The notes: generated by a model not told the origin, from the sequence alone. Counted from the first letter of the stretch, positions 33,834 to 43,428 are shown. The stretch is 51,948 nt of DNA from Haloferax gibbonsii ATCC 33959 (GCF_000336775.1 NZ_AOLJ01000011.1:794503-846450); one strand, 5' to 3'. Numbers and translations: made by a program.

Positions 33834-35036
33834 ATGGACAGCCTGTTCTACCAACTCGGGAAGCTCTCGGCGTCCTCGTCGTCTTCGTCGTCGGGCGCGG
33901 GGCCGGTCGACAGCGAGCCCGGCCGAATCCCGCGTTGGCTTGGTCCCCTCGCCGTCGCGGTAATCGTCTTCGGCATCGCCGTCGTCGTCTTCCCCGTCAC
34001 GCCGCTGACGCTCGCGGGATACGTCGTCCTCGCGCTCGCCGTCGCCGCGGTGTACGACGCGGTCGAAATCGTGCAGGCGTACGAAAAGCGGACGCTGACC
34101 GTGTTCGGCGACTACAAGGGCATCCTCGAACCGGGGCTGAACGTCGTCCCGCCGTTCGTCTCGAAGACCTACCGCTTCGACATGCGAACTCAGACGCTCG
34201 ACGTGCCCTCCCAAGAGGCCATCACGGAGGACAACTCACCGGTGACGGCGGACGCCGTCGTCTACATCCGCGTGATGGACCCCGAGCGCGCCTTCCTACA
34301 GGTCGACAACTACCGCCGGGCCGTCTCGCTGCTCGCGCAGACGACGCTGCGGGCCGCCCTCGGCGACATGGAACTCGACGACACGCTGGCGCGCCGCGAC
34401 CACATCAACGCGCGCATCCGCCGGGAACTCGACGAGCCGACCGACGAGTGGGGCGTCCGCGTCGAATCCGTCGAGGTCCGCGAGGTGAAGCCCTCGAAGG
34501 ACGTCGAGAACGCGATGGAACAGCAGACCTCCGCCGAGCGCCGCCGCCGCGCCATGATTCTCGAAGCGCAGGGCGAACGTCGCTCCGCCGTCGAGAAGGC
34601 GCAGGGCGACAAGCAGTCGAACATCATCCGCGCGCAGGGGGAAAAGCAGTCGCAGATTCTCGAAGCGCAGGGTGACGCCATCTCGACGGTCCTCCGGGCC
34701 CGCGCGGCGGAGTCGATGGGCGAGCGCGCCATCATCGACAAGGGCATGGAGACGCTGGGGAACATCGGTACCTCGCCGTCGACGACGTACGTGCTGCCGC
34801 AGGAACTCACGTCGCTGCTCGGCCGCTACGGGAAGGGGCTGACCGGCTCCGATATACAGCAGGCCGAGGGCCTCGAAAGCAAGGCGTTCGACGAGGAGAC
34901 CCGCGAACTCCTCGGCCTCGACGACATCAGCGAGATACTCGGCGAGTTGGACGGCATCGAGACGGCGGACATCTCCGCCGACGCGGTCGATATCGAAATC
35001 GAAGACGGCGGCGTCGAGGCTGAGCGGGTCGAGTGA
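33834..35036 (+). CDS. SPFH/stomatin-prohibitin family membrane protein
   Basis: The 400-residue protein has a serine-rich N-terminus, two adjacent membrane helices (about residues 37-58 and 62-80), then a stomatin/band 7 domain: YEKRTLTVFGDYKGILEPGLN, MRTQTLDVPSQEAITEDNSPV and a coiled-coil with repeating AQGE/AQGD units at about 243-285 (EAQGERRS, KAQGDKQS, RAQGEKQS, EAQGDA). Such proteins make ring scaffolds in membranes and often work with NfeD-type proteases; none is adjacent. An acidic tail follows. ATG 33834 is supported by CTTTATTCC about 28 bases upstream. Confidence 0.92.
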   Translation: MDSLFYQLGKLSASSSSSSSGAGPVDSEPGRIPRWLGPLAVAVIVFGIAVVVFPVTPLTLAGYVVLALAVAAVYDAVEIVQAYEKRTLTVFGDYKGILEPGLNVVPPFVSKTYRFDMRTQTLDVPSQEAITEDNSPVTADAVVYIRVMDPERAFLQVDNYRRAVSLLAQTTLRAALGDMELDDTLARRDHINARIRRELDEPTDEWGVRVESVEVREVKPSKDVENAMEQQTSAERRRRAMILEAQGERRSAVEKAQGDKQSNIIRAQGEKQSQILEAQGDAISTVLRARAAESMGERAIIDKGMETLGNIGTSPSTTYVLPQELTSLLGRYGKGLTGSDIQQAEGLESKAFDEETRELLGLDDISEILGELDGIETADISADAVDIEIEDGGVEAERVE

Positions 35037-35491
35037 GCGAAAAATCGAATACGCGAAGCAGTCGCGATTCCACCGACGCGCCGAGGGGCCGGTGCAGCGT
35101 CGTGTCCGGTCTGCGGGGCGACCGGCGCGAGCCCCGTCGTCCGGCCGTCGCGGTTCGGCGAGGCGCGGGACGGACGTGAAACGGGAGCCGCTCGGGTCGT
35201 CGGCGTCGGAATCGGCGACTGATTCCCCGTCGCTCGTCGCGGTCGAACGGGAGTCGGAACCCTCGGGAACGTCCCCCCGCACGCGAACGAGAGATGGGTG
35301 TCGGCGTCCCACCACCTGTCTGCGGTTCGCGCAGACACCGTTCGATACGTAATAAACACTATTAATTGTCTAGGTCGTTGAAATGTGAGGGGGCGTTTGT
35401 CGACAATCGACAACCCGAGCGATTAATCGCCTTTATTTCTATTTTTCACTACGTAGAATAATTTAACCACGTCCGACACCGACCGTGTGGT
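35037..35491. other. 455-base intergenic region: GC-rich remnant-like part and AT-rich promoter
   Basis: No supportable gene is found. The first 300 bases are GC-rich; the SPFH frame continues open after its stop and contains CPVCGATG, but no start codon exists there. From about 35340 the DNA turns AT-rich and holds two inverted repeats and the thioesterase TATA box (TTTAA near 35464). Confidence 0.6.
35397..35429. promoter_or_regulatory. Two adjacent palindromes upstream of the thioesterase gene
   Basis: TTGTCGA-CAA-TCGACAA (35397-35413) is a perfect 7+3+7 inverted repeat. CGATTAATCG (35420-35429) is a perfect 10-base palindrome seven bases on. Both lie 30-65 bases before the TATA box, where archaeal activators commonly bind. 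Confidence 0.4.
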
Positions 35492-35986
35492 ATGCAACAG
35501 CAGTCGTCGGTCGGCACGCGGTCGCTGTCGGCGTCCCGCGCCGAGATGAGCGAGATTTTGATGCCCAACGACACGAACAACCTCGGTCGCGCCCTCGGGG
35601 GGCGGATTCTGGAGTGGATGGACGTCTGCGGGGCCATCGCCGGGCGACGCTTCGCCGAGCGGCAGGTGGTCACGGCGTCGATGGACCACGTGGACTTCCT
35701 CGCACCCATCGACGTGGGCGACGTGGTGACCGTCGAGGCGTACGTCTTCGACACCGGTCGCACCAGCATGGACATCAAGGTCGACGTGACCGCCGAGCGA
35801 CCGAGCGAGGGCGACCGCCGCGAGACCATCACCTCCTTTTTCACGTTCGTCGCGCTCGACGACGACGAGAAGCCGAGTCCGGTTCCGGACCTCGTCTGCG
35901 ACTCCCAAGAGGAGCGCGAACTGCGCGACGCGGCGCTTCAGAAGCGCCGCGAGCACCGCGCCGCGCTGGCAGAAGAGTTCGAGTAA
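35492..35986 (+). CDS. Acyl-CoA thioesterase (hotdog fold)
   Basis: The 164-residue protein matches the YciA/BFIT acyl-CoA thioesterase family. It has the hotdog pattern MPNDTNNLGRALGGRILEWMD, the conserved central VTASMDHVDFLAPIDVGDVV, and TSMDIKVDVTAE. The N and D residues of the PNDTNNLG and SMDHVDF segments form the usual active site. It hydrolyses acyl-CoA to free acid and CoA; chain-length preference is unknown. A TATA box at about 28 bases supports ATG 35492. Confidence 0.9.
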   Translation: MQQQSSVGTRSLSASRAEMSEILMPNDTNNLGRALGGRILEWMDVCGAIAGRRFAERQVVTASMDHVDFLAPIDVGDVVTVEAYVFDTGRTSMDIKVDVTAERPSEGDRRETITSFFTFVALDDDEKPSPVPDLVCDSQEERELRDAALQKRREHRAALAEEFE

Positions 35987-36011
35987 CGCGGACCGCGAGG
36001 GGTCGCGGCGC

Positions 36012-36452
36012 TTATTCTTCGTCCGCCGCGCGGACGGTCAACACCGGCGCGTCCGACTGGCGGACGACGCGCTCCGTGACGGAGCCGACGAGGTAGTGGT
36101 CGAGGCCGGTTCGACCGTGGGTCGCCATCACGACGAGGTCGACCTCGGCGTCGGCGGCGTAGTCGACGATAGTCGAGTGAGGCACGCCCTCCTCGACGAT
36201 GCGTTCGGTCTCGACGCCGTCGGGGAGCGCCTCGACGGCGGCGTCGGCCGCCGACTCCGCGCGGTCGAGTTCGGACTTCTCCCACACGTCCGGCGCGATG
36301 CCGGCCGAGGGCGACTCGAAGCGGTTGCGCGAGTCGGCCACGGACAGGACGTGGACCGTCGCGCCGTACGTTTCGGCGAGGGTCGCCGCGTGCTCGATGG
36401 TCGCATCGGTCGCGTCGCTACCGTCGGTCGGAAGCAGGATGTGGTCGTACAT
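36012..36452 (-). CDS. Universal stress protein (UspA family)
   Basis: The 146-residue single-domain Usp has the N-terminal ILLPTDGSDAT strand and the ATP-binding pattern MATHGRTGLDHYLVGSVTERV (G-x2-G-x9-G-S/T). It probably binds ATP and forms dimers. It lies between convergent and same-strand genes: the thioesterase ends 26 bases away on the other strand, and the TauE/SafE gene ends upstream on the same strand. Confidence 0.93.
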   Translation of the reverse strand: MYDHILLPTDGSDATDATIEHAATLAETYGATVHVLSVADSRNRFESPSAGIAPDVWEKSELDRAESAADAAVEALPDGVETERIVEEGVPHSTIVDYAADAEVDLVVMATHGRTGLDHYLVGSVTERVVRQSDAPVLTVRAADEE

Positions 36453-36515
36453 GGGTGAGGGTTCAGAATCGAGGACTGTGAAAGTGGTGCCGGTGAAAAC
36501 GGTTCGAGCGGGTCG

Positions 36516-37601
36516 TTAGATGCCCAGCGCCATCATGAACAGCGCAATCGAGATGACGGCGAACAGGACGCCGACGAAGTTCTTGATGACGTCAGTCTCC
36601 AGCGCGTTCGACACGTAGGGGGCGATTTGGCCGCCGAGGACCGTCGCGGGGACGGTGAAGACGACCATGTTCCACGGCGTCGTCGCGAGGCTCAGCGAGT
36701 GACCGCCGACGATACCGCCGCCGAAGACGTGGACGAGCGACGCCAGGATGGCGGTCAGCGCGACCACGATGTGGTTCGTACCGATGGCGACGCGGACGGG
36801 CACTTTCGTGCTGAGCATCGAGATGATGCCGAGTTCGCCGACGCCGAAGCCGGCGAGGCCCTGGAACATCCCGCCGACGCTGTAGTTGGCGAAGCGGCGC
36901 AGGTAGCCGCCGCGGGTGTACGTGTAGTCGTCGCCCTCGCGGTCGACGCGGGTGACGGTCCCGTCGTCGGCCGTGTGGACGCCCGCGGGACCGAGCTTAC
37001 CGGGGTCGTTGGGGAGGCTCGCGGAGACGGTGCCGCCGTCGGTGGCCGCGGCGTGGTCGGAGTCCGACGAGCCGGGTTCGTCGTGGCCGAGGTCGGCGTT
37101 GAACAGCAGGTAGGACGCGGCGAGCAGCGCGATTCCGAGCAGCGCGTGGAACACCACGTCGGGGATGACGAACGACAGGAGCGCGCCGCCGACGACGAAC
37201 GGAATCGAGCCGCCGACGAGCGTCAGCGCCAGTCGCCGGTCGACGAGGCCGTACTGGATGAAGGCGACGGCCGAACTGGAGAGGCCGAACGCCTCGCTGA
37301 TGAGGCCCACCTTCACCAGCGTCGACGAGTCGAGCGGGTGCGCGAAGAGGGGGAAGATGAAGATGAGGAACGGGACGAAGAGCGCCGACCCGCTGATGCC
37401 GACCGTGTTCACGATGGTCGCGCCGGTGAGGAACACCGGGAACAACCACCAGTACTGGAGCCAGTACTCCATGCCTGCACCCGACGGCGTCGGTGCCATG
37501 GTGAACACCGAGGCGAGGAACAGCAGGGGAGCGATGAACACGAGGATGTGTTGGTACTTCAGGAACGACTTCTGGACGTGACTGAGAGACTGAGAGCTCA
37601 T
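36516..37601 (-). CDS. TauE/SafE family sulfite/sulfonate exporter-like permease
   Basis: The 361-residue membrane protein has two halves, each beginning with a conserved GISGSALFVPFLIF or GFGVGELGIISML segment, as in TauE/SafE (DUF81) anion permeases. About eight helices are split by a hydrophilic acidic loop of roughly 70 residues (SSDSDHAAATDGGTV onward). Family members move sulfite, sulfoacetate or other organosulfur anions; the substrate is not known here. Rhodanese genes 6-8 kb away fit sulfur metabolism but are not adjacent. ATG 37601 is preferred over an upstream in-frame start (37658) because the MSSQSLSH start fits better. A long leader with a stem-loop precedes it. Confidence 0.85.
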   Translation of the reverse strand: MSSQSLSHVQKSFLKYQHILVFIAPLLFLASVFTMAPTPSGAGMEYWLQYWWLFPVFLTGATIVNTVGISGSALFVPFLIFIFPLFAHPLDSSTLVKVGLISEAFGLSSSAVAFIQYGLVDRRLALTLVGGSIPFVVGGALLSFVIPDVVFHALLGIALLAASYLLFNADLGHDEPGSSDSDHAAATDGGTVSASLPNDPGKLGPAGVHTADDGTVTRVDREGDDYTYTRGGYLRRFANYSVGGMFQGLAGFGVGELGIISMLSTKVPVRVAIGTNHIVVALTAILASLVHVFGGGIVGGHSLSLATTPWNMVVFTVPATVLGGQIAPYVSNALETDVIKNFVGVLFAVISIALFMMALGI

Positions 37602-38009
37602 GGTTCTCGTTGTTATCAGTACGCAGTAGCGTTCGCGTGCACTCGCGTGGAGTGGCACGCCGAAAACAGCCCGTTCGCCGAGTCATCAGCGGCACCGACC
37701 CGTGCGTGTTCACCGTCTCCCGAGGATGCGACCGCGTCGCACGCCGGCTGGGCCGGCGTGCGGTGGTCGCCCGAACTGTCGAGCACGGAGTGCTCGAATC
37801 CGCGGACCATTCAGGTAATGCCTCCGTTGGGGTAGGCGTGGTGAACGGTGTGGGTTGCAGGCTCGTCCGCCGAGGTGCGGATCACGGTGGAACGGGCATA
37901 GCGAGGTCGGGCTAATAAGTCTTGATGTCGACCCCCCAATTTGGGTACGGTCCACACACCGACGCGCGTCGAAAAACCAGTAACATGTGTTTCTATCCAA
38001 AATCTGTGC
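37602..38009. other. 408-base region upstream of the TauE/SafE gene, downstream of the Nudix gene
   Basis: No strongly supported gene. A 64-codon minus-strand frame (37616-37810, starting MVRGFEHSVLDSSGD) has fairly good codon use but no promoter or recognisable family. A TATA-like CTTATTA (minus strand, 37913-37919) would start a transcript with a leader of nearly 300 bases containing a perfect 11-base stem. Confidence 0.5.
37738..37762. repeat. Perfect 11-base stem-loop
   Basis: CGCACGCCGGC and GCCGGCGTGCG flank the loop TGG. In RNA from either strand this is a very stable hairpin. It may be part of the TauE/SafE leader, or protect the 3' end of the uvrB-Nudix transcript. No T-run follows. 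Confidence 0.55.
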
Positions 38010-38429
38010 TCAGTCGTTGGGTTCGAACGCCCGTCTGACCAGCGCCCGTTCGGTCTCGTAGGTGAGCCGTTCGAGCGCTTCGGCGGGGGTGACCCACTGG
38101 CGCGCGTCGACCTCGCCGTCGGGTTCGAACGGGCGCTCGTCGGCGACGCGCATGTGCCAGACGAACACGCCCTTCGGGCCGCTCCGCGTCCCCGCGTCGT
38201 CGGGGACGCGGTACTCGTAGCGCCCGGCGAACCGGCCGCAGTCGACCTCGCACCTCGTCTCCTCGCGGACCTCTCTGACGGCGGTCTCGACCAGCGTCTC
38301 GCCCGGTTCGAGTTTCCCCTTCGGGAGCGACCAGTCGTCGTAGCGCGGCCGGTGGACGAGACAGAGTCGGCCGTCGTCGCGGCGGAGGAGTCCGCCAGCC
38401 GCGAACGTCAGAGTCGATGGTGAGGACAC
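38010..38429 (-). CDS. Nudix hydrolase
   Basis: The 139-residue protein carries a complete Nudix box, GKLEPGETLVETAVREVREE (G-x5-E-x7-REUxEE), at about residues 38-60. It follows a strand with WSLPKGK typical of MutT/Ap4A-hydrolase-like members. It probably clears damaged or signalling nucleotides. It begins at GTG 38429, six bases after the uvrB stop, so both DNA-integrity functions share a transcript. Confidence 0.92.
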   Translation of the reverse strand: MSSPSTLTFAAGGLLRRDDGRLCLVHRPRYDDWSLPKGKLEPGETLVETAVREVREETRCEVDCGRFAGRYEYRVPDDAGTRSGPKGVFVWHMRVADERPFEPDGEVDARQWVTPAEALERLTYETERALVRRAFEPND

Positions 38430-38435
38430 GACCGG

Positions 38436-40532
38436 TCAGAACTCGTCCGGGGGCGTCAGGCCGTCGTCGGCCTCGCCGTCGTGTTCGTCGGGATACTCGG
38501 GCGCGACGCCGTCTTCGAGCGCGTCCACGTCGAACTCTCGGCGGAGGTTCTGGATGCGGTCGCGGATGTCGGCGGCGAGTTCGAACTCGAGGTTGTCGGC
38601 GGCCTCCTGCATCCGGTCTTCGAGGAAGGCGATCTGTTCTACCGCCTCGTCGGCGTCGGCGGGTTCGTCGCCGGAGACGCCGCGGGTGTCGGTCTTGCTC
38701 CCCGGCAGGTTCGTCTCGCCGACCTCCTTTTCGATGGTCGTCGGCGTGTAGCCGTGTTCCTCGTTGAACTCCTGTTGGATGCGGCGGCGGCGCTGCGTCT
38801 CGGAGATGGCGGCCTCCATCGCGTCCGTCATCTCGTCGGCGTAGAGCACGACCTCGCCGTTGACGTTGCGGGCGGCGCGGCCCATCGTCTGGACGAGCGT
38901 GGTCTCGGAGCGCAGGAAGCCCTGCTGGTCGGCGTCGAGAATGGCGACGAGCGAGACTTCGGGGATGTCGAGGCCCTCGCGGAGGAGGTTGATGCCGACG
39001 AGCACGTCGATATCGCCGAGGCGGAGCGACCGGATGAGTTCGTGACGTTCGAGCGTGTCGGTCTCGTCGTGCATGTAGGCCACGTCGACGCCGGCCTCTT
39101 CGAGGTACTCGGTGAGGTCCTCGGCCATCCGCTTCGTGAGCGTCGTGACGAGCACGCGCTCGTCGCGGTCGATGCGCTCGTCGATGCGGGCCATCAGGTC
39201 GTCGACCTGCCCGGTCGCCTCCGTCACCTCGACCTTCGGGTCCACGAGGTGGGTCGGTCGGACGATTTGCTCGACGATTTGGTCGGAGTGCTCGCGCTCG
39301 TAGTCGCCGGGGGTCGCGGAGACGAAAAGCGCCTGCCCGACGGTCTCTTCGAACTCCTCGAAGGTGAGCGGGCGGTTGTCGTAGGCCGTCGGAAGGCGGA
39401 AGCCGTTTTCGACGAGCGAGTCCTTTCGGGACTTGTCACCGGCGTACTGGCCCTTAATCTGCGGGAGCGTGACGTGCGACTCGTCGATGACGGTGAGGAA
39501 GTCGTCGGGGAAGTAGTCGAGGAGGGTGTAGGGCGCGTCGCCCGGCTCGCGGTCCGAGAGGTGGACCGAGTAGTTCTCGATGCCGGAGCAGTGGCCCGTC
39601 TCGCGGAGCATCTCGATGTCGAAGGTGGTTCGCTCTTCGATGCGCTGGGCGGCCACGAGGTCGCCCTGTCGCTGGAAGTGCTTCACCCGCTGTTCCATCA
39701 GCTCCTCGATTTCCGAGATGGCTCCTTCGAGCTGCTCTTCGGGGATGGAGTAGTGCTCTGCCGGATAGATGAGCACCGCCGGCTCGGACGACTTGACCTC
39801 GCCCTCCAGCGGGTCGAGCTTCAGCATCCGGTCGATTTCGTCGCCCCAGAACTCGATGCGGACGGCGTAGCGGCCGTACATCGGGAACACCTCGACGGTG
39901 TCGCCGCGGACGCGGAACGTCCCTTGCCGGAAGTCCACGTCGTTGCGCTCGTAGTTGAGGTCGACGAGACCACGGAGGAGTTTGTCGCGGTCCATCTGCT
40001 GGCCGACCTCCAGTCGGAGGGACATATCGGCGTAGTTCTTCGGGTCGCCGAGGCCGTAGATAGCCGACACCGAGGCGACGACGATAACGTCGTCGCGGGT
40101 GAGAAGCGACCGGGTCGCGGAGTGGCGGAGCCGGTCGATTTCCTCGTTTATCGACATGTCCTTGTCGATGTAGGTGTCGGTCTGTTCGATGTACGCCTCG
40201 GGCTGGTAGTAGTCGTAGTAGGAGACGAAGTACTCGACCGCGTTGTCGGGGAAGAGACTCTTGAACTCCTCGTACAACTGGGCGGCGAGCGTCTTGTTGT
40301 GCGCGAGGACGAGCGTCGGCTTCTGAATCTCCTCGACCACCCACGAGACGGTGTTTGTCTTGCCGGAACCGGTGACACCGAGCAGGGTCTGCACGTCGGC
40401 ACCCTCGCGGAAGCCGCGGGCCAGCGCCTCGATTGCCTCGGGTTGGTCGCCCGCGGGGTCGAAGGGGGCGTCGACGCGGAATTCGCGGTCTGCGTCGGGT
40501 CTGTCGGCGGACAGGGGACCGGACTCGCTCAT
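38436..40532 (-). CDS. uvrB: Excinuclease ABC subunit B
   Basis: The 698-residue UvrB loads onto damaged DNA with UvrA and recruits UvrC in nucleotide excision repair. Walker A GVTGSGKT is at residues 52-59, the damage-probing beta-hairpin is [14 protein letters not shown], the DEAD-like motif is [11 protein letters not shown], and late helicase motifs are [15 protein letters not shown] and [12 protein letters not shown]. The C-terminal UVR domain that contacts UvrC is present ([19 protein letters not shown]). ATG 40532 ([10 protein letters not shown]) is chosen; the frame is open further upstream but the added residues are not UvrB-like. The 88 bases to the divergent 40621 gene hold both promoters. 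Confidence 0.97.
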   Translation of the reverse strand: MSESGPLSADRPDADREFRVDAPFDPAGDQPEAIEALARGFREGADVQTLLGVTGSGKTNTVSWVVEEIQKPTLVLAHNKTLAAQLYEEFKSLFPDNAVEYFVSYYDYYQPEAYIEQTDTYIDKDMSINEEIDRLRHSATRSLLTRDDVIVVASVSAIYGLGDPKNYADMSLRLEVGQQMDRDKLLRGLVDLNYERNDVDFRQGTFRVRGDTVEVFPMYGRYAVRIEFWGDEIDRMLKLDPLEGEVKSSEPAVLIYPAEHYSIPEEQLEGAISEIEELMEQRVKHFQRQGDLVAAQRIEERTTFDIEMLRETGHCSGIENYSVHLSDREPGDAPYTLLDYFPDDFLTVIDESHVTLPQIKGQYAGDKSRKDSLVENGFRLPTAYDNRPLTFEEFEETVGQALFVSATPGDYEREHSDQIVEQIVRPTHLVDPKVEVTEATGQVDDLMARIDERIDRDERVLVTTLTKRMAEDLTEYLEEAGVDVAYMHDETDTLERHELIRSLRLGDIDVLVGINLLREGLDIPEVSLVAILDADQQGFLRSETTLVQTMGRAARNVNGEVVLYADEMTDAMEAAISETQRRRRIQQEFNEEHGYTPTTIEKEVGETNLPGSKTDTRGVSGDEPADADEAVEQIAFLEDRMQEAADNLEFELAADIRDRIQNLRREFDVDALEDGVAPEYPDEHDGEADDGLTPPDEF

Positions 40533-40620
40533 TGCCCGTCCTTGGGTCGCGGCGTACTTGAGCGAGGCGGTGCTTGTCGCCGGAGGAACGGTTTTGGGCC
40601 GGGCTGTCGAACCGTCCAGT

Positions 40621-40890
40621 ATGACGCGAGCCGAACTCGAACGCGCGAGCAACCTGCTCAAGGAAGCCGCCGAGGCGACCGAGGGCGACGTGCAGGAGCG
40701 ACTCTACGAACAGTCCGACCAGCTCGCGAAGCTGGCGACGCGCGAGCAGGGACCGGACCACGGGCGACTCGCCCGCCACATGACGGTCCTCCACGAACTC
40801 GCCGAGGACCTCGACGGCGACGTCGCCGAGACGGTCCGCGAGGCCCGAAGCGAAGTCCTCGAATACCGCAAGGGCGTCCCCGGCGTCTGA
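40621..40890 (+). CDS. Small conserved hypothetical protein (89 aa)
   Basis: The protein starts [20 protein letters not shown] and is almost wholly helical, probably forming a helical hairpin or bundle, with a conserved-looking [18 protein letters not shown]. No Cys and no membrane segment. It resembles a haloarchaeal family (possibly DUF7553) of unknown role. It is divergent from uvrB and ends facing the rubrerythrin-like gene. Confidence 0.72.
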   Translation: MTRAELERASNLLKEAAEATEGDVQERLYEQSDQLAKLATREQGPDHGRLARHMTVLHELAEDLDGDVAETVREARSEVLEYRKGVPGV

Positions 40891-41043
40891 CGACCGGCTG
40901 ACAAACCCCCTCGTTTCTACTGGAACTCGCCCGTTACGCCGCGAGTCGTCGCTGTCGGCACTGGGCGAACGAAGACACAAGTTCCGAGCATACCGCACCG
41001 CGAGCGGGGCCGAAGTCGAGTCTCTCGACCGGTTTTCTCCACC

Positions 41044-41064
41044 GTGAGACGCAGCGCGTCTCAC
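41044..41064. repeat. Perfect 9-base stem-loop between convergent genes
   Basis: GTGAGACGC and GCGTCTCAC flank AGC. It lies in the 257-base region between two convergent genes and may mark or protect transcript ends on both strands. The GTCTCAC core also occurs in the stem-loop region near base 20. Confidence 0.45.
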
Positions 41065-41147
41065 GAGCCGTCGTTCCGCTATCGTTCACGGAGACGGTCT
41101 ACGCCGGGTCGGTCGCCAACGGCGACCTCTGTGAGTGAAAAGGGGAC

Positions 41148-41747
41148 TTAGCAGACGTTCTTCGGCTTGACGCCCATGCCTTCCAGCGTCTCGACGTACT
41201 CGTCGTAGGCGGCTTCGACCACCGCGTCGGCGGCCTCGCGGGCGACGGCGTCGTCCTCGACGAGGTCGTCGATGGCGGCTTCGAGCGTGTCGAGTTGGTC
41301 GTTGAGGTCGGACTTGAGCGTGCGGAAGTCGTTGGCGGCCATCGGGTCCGCGTCGCCGACGAAGAAGCCGACCATCTGCTCGACGGTCTTCAGCGACACG
41401 AGCGCGCGGGCGAGCGCGCCGCCGAGGCGGCCGTCGGTCGTCTCGAACTCGGCCAGCACGTCGTAGACGTTCGGCTTCGAGCCGTCGGGCTCCGCGCCGA
41501 CGGTTTCGGCGTGCTCGCGGGCGGTGTCGGCGAGGTCGGCGAAGAGCGCGGCCGCCTCGTCGTTCGGTTCGTCGTCTGCCCACCAGTCGAACAGGTCGGC
41601 GGCGGCGGCGGCCTCGGCGGCGGCCGCGGCGCGGACCGCGTCGCCGTCCATCTCGCCGCCGGTGACGGCGTACAGCGCCTTCGAGGAGCCGAGTCGGGAA
41701 AGCGGCGTCTCGTGGTCGTCGCGGAGGGTGTCGAGGAGTTCGGACAT
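41148..41747 (-). CDS. Rubrerythrin-like / ferritin-like helical protein
   Basis: The 199-residue protein is mainly alpha-helical and begins MSELLDTLRDDHETPLSRLG. Haloarchaeal homologues are, as I recall, annotated as rubrerythrin family. However, the paired ExxH iron ligands of rubrerythrin are not clearly present, and the rubredoxin CxxC domain is absent; the single cysteine is the last residue. It may therefore be a diverged, non-iron member. Function unknown. Confidence 0.55.
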   Translation of the reverse strand: MSELLDTLRDDHETPLSRLGSSKALYAVTGGEMDGDAVRAAAAAEAAAAADLFDWWADDEPNDEAAALFADLADTAREHAETVGAEPDGSKPNVYDVLAEFETTDGRLGGALARALVSLKTVEQMVGFFVGDADPMAANDFRTLKSDLNDQLDTLEAAIDDLVEDDAVAREAADAVVEAAYDEYVETLEGMGVKPKNVC

Positions 41748-41932
41748 ACGCCCCCGTATGTCCGTCTCGGGTTTGTACCCATCGGCGGCGGCGAGTCCGG
41801 CGCGGGTCTGCGACGACCCGGCTCGACCCGAGACGACGACCGGCGTGTCGGCCGGGTCGTGACATTCTACCGAGTCGAACTAGCACGAATATTAAACATT
41901 ATATATTGTATTATCATGAGGTTATCCGAGCT

Positions 41933-43375
41933 ATGACAAACGCTATCAGGCAGGCGGCGGAGCGCAGTTCGAAACTGGTCGAACAGTACCTCCCCGACGC
42001 GTTCCTGTTCGCCATCATCCTGACCGGAGTGGCGTTCGTGCTGGCGCTGGTGTCGGTCGCGCCGGCCGAGGGGGTCGGCGCGGTCGGACACGCCGGGAAC
42101 CTTCTCATCGACGGCTGGTACGGCGGCTTCTGGAACCTGCTTTCGTTCGGGATGCAGATGACGCTCATCCTGATGACGGGCTACGCGCTCGCGCAGACGA
42201 AGCCCGTGGACTGGCTCCTGACGCGCCTCGCGGGCGTCCCGAACACCGAGCGGGGCGCGGCCGCGATGGTGCCTGTCGTCGCCGCCGCGGCGTCGTTCGT
42301 TCACTGGGGTCTCGGCCTCGTCGTCGGGGCGCTGTTCGCCCGGAAGATAGCGACCGAGATGCGCGGCATCGACTTCCCCATCGTCGTCGCCGGGGCGTAC
42401 TCCGGGTTCGTCGTCTGGCACGGCGGTCTCGCGGGGTCGATTCCGCTCCTGTTGAACACCGAGGGGAACTTCCTCATCGAGGCGGGCATCCTCGACACGA
42501 CGTTCGGCACCGGCGGGACCATCTTCACGGTCGCCAACCTCGTGTTGGTCGTCGCGGTCGGCTTCCTCTTCCTGCCGGCGCTGTTCGCGCTCATGTACCC
42601 GGCCGACGACGCGAAGAAGACGCCCATCGACCCCGCGGCGTTCGAGACGGCGACCGACGGTGGCGAGCAAGCGACTGGCGGGTGGGCCTCCACGGACGTC
42701 CCCGAGGACGCCTCGCTCGCGACGCGCATCGAGCACTCGCTCGGTATCGGCGTGACAATCGGCGTCGTCGGCCTGCTCGCGGTCGTCCTGTACTTCTGGG
42801 AGGGAATCCAGAACGGGACGATGCCGTGGAACAACCTCAACCTGAACATCGTCAACTTCGGCTTCCTCTTCCTCGGCCTGCTGTTCCACGGGACGCCCAA
42901 GGCGTACATCGAGGCCATCGTCGAGGCCGTCGAGAACGTCTGGGGAATCATCCTCCAGTTCCCCTTCTACGCGGGTATCATGGGCATCATGGCCTACGCG
43001 CCCGAGGGGTCCGTCAGCCTCGCCACGCAGATCGCACAGGGCATGGTCGCCGTCGCGCCCGACGGGACGCTCCCGGCCTTTGCCTTCTTCACCGCCGGTC
43101 TCGTGAACTTCTTCGTCCCCTCCGGCGGGGGCGAGTGGGCCGTCATCGGCGAGACGCTCGTCACGGCCGCGAAGGCGTCCGGCGAGTCCATCCCGCGAGT
43201 CGCCGTCGCCGCCTCGTGGGGCGACGCGTGGACCAACATGATCCAGCCCTTCTGGGCCATCCCGCTGCTCTCCATCAGCGGCCTGTCGGTCCGCGACATC
43301 ATGGGCTACTGCGTGATGGTGCTTCTCGGCGCGGGCGTACTCGTCGCCGTCGGCATCAGCGTCCTGCCGATGTGA
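41933..43375 (+). CDS. Short-chain fatty acid transporter, AtoE family
   Basis: The 480-residue membrane protein has about twelve helices and fits the AtoE/TIGR00366 family proposed to move short-chain fatty acids. Distinctive parts are YLPDAFLFAIILTGVAF, FVHWGLGLVVGALFA, FFVPSGGGEWAVIGETLV and WGDAWTNMIQPFWAIPLL. ATG 41933 is chosen over an in-frame upstream start because the TATA box TTATATATTG (about 41899-41908) would place the transcript start within that longer version. The gene is divergent from the rubrerythrin-like gene. Confidence 0.88.
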   Translation: MTNAIRQAAERSSKLVEQYLPDAFLFAIILTGVAFVLALVSVAPAEGVGAVGHAGNLLIDGWYGGFWNLLSFGMQMTLILMTGYALAQTKPVDWLLTRLAGVPNTERGAAAMVPVVAAAASFVHWGLGLVVGALFARKIATEMRGIDFPIVVAGAYSGFVVWHGGLAGSIPLLLNTEGNFLIEAGILDTTFGTGGTIFTVANLVLVVAVGFLFLPALFALMYPADDAKKTPIDPAAFETATDGGEQATGGWASTDVPEDASLATRIEHSLGIGVTIGVVGLLAVVLYFWEGIQNGTMPWNNLNLNIVNFGFLFLGLLFHGTPKAYIEAIVEAVENVWGIILQFPFYAGIMGIMAYAPEGSVSLATQIAQGMVAVAPDGTLPAFAFFTAGLVNFFVPSGGGEWAVIGETLVTAAKASGESIPRVAVAASWGDAWTNMIQPFWAIPLLSISGLSVRDIMGYCVMVLLGAGVLVAVGISVLPM

Positions 43376-43428
43376 ACCGCAAAAAGAACCGGTCGGTCGG
43401 TCTCGAAACGAACTGAGGCCGAGGCGGC

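Noticed and set aside
35036..35220. CPVCGATG zinc-ribbon-like stretch in the SPFH frame
   Set aside because: No ATG, GTG or TTG start in that frame and only one CxxC pair, so not a small zinc-finger gene.
35092..35352. 86-codon plus-strand frame after the SPFH gene
   Set aside because: Arg/Ser/Pro-rich product of GC-rich noncoding DNA with no promoter and no acidic character.
37616..37810. 64-codon minus-strand frame before the TauE/SafE gene
   Set aside because: Codon use is fair, but there is no promoter or ribosome site, no known family, and the 11-base stem runs through it.
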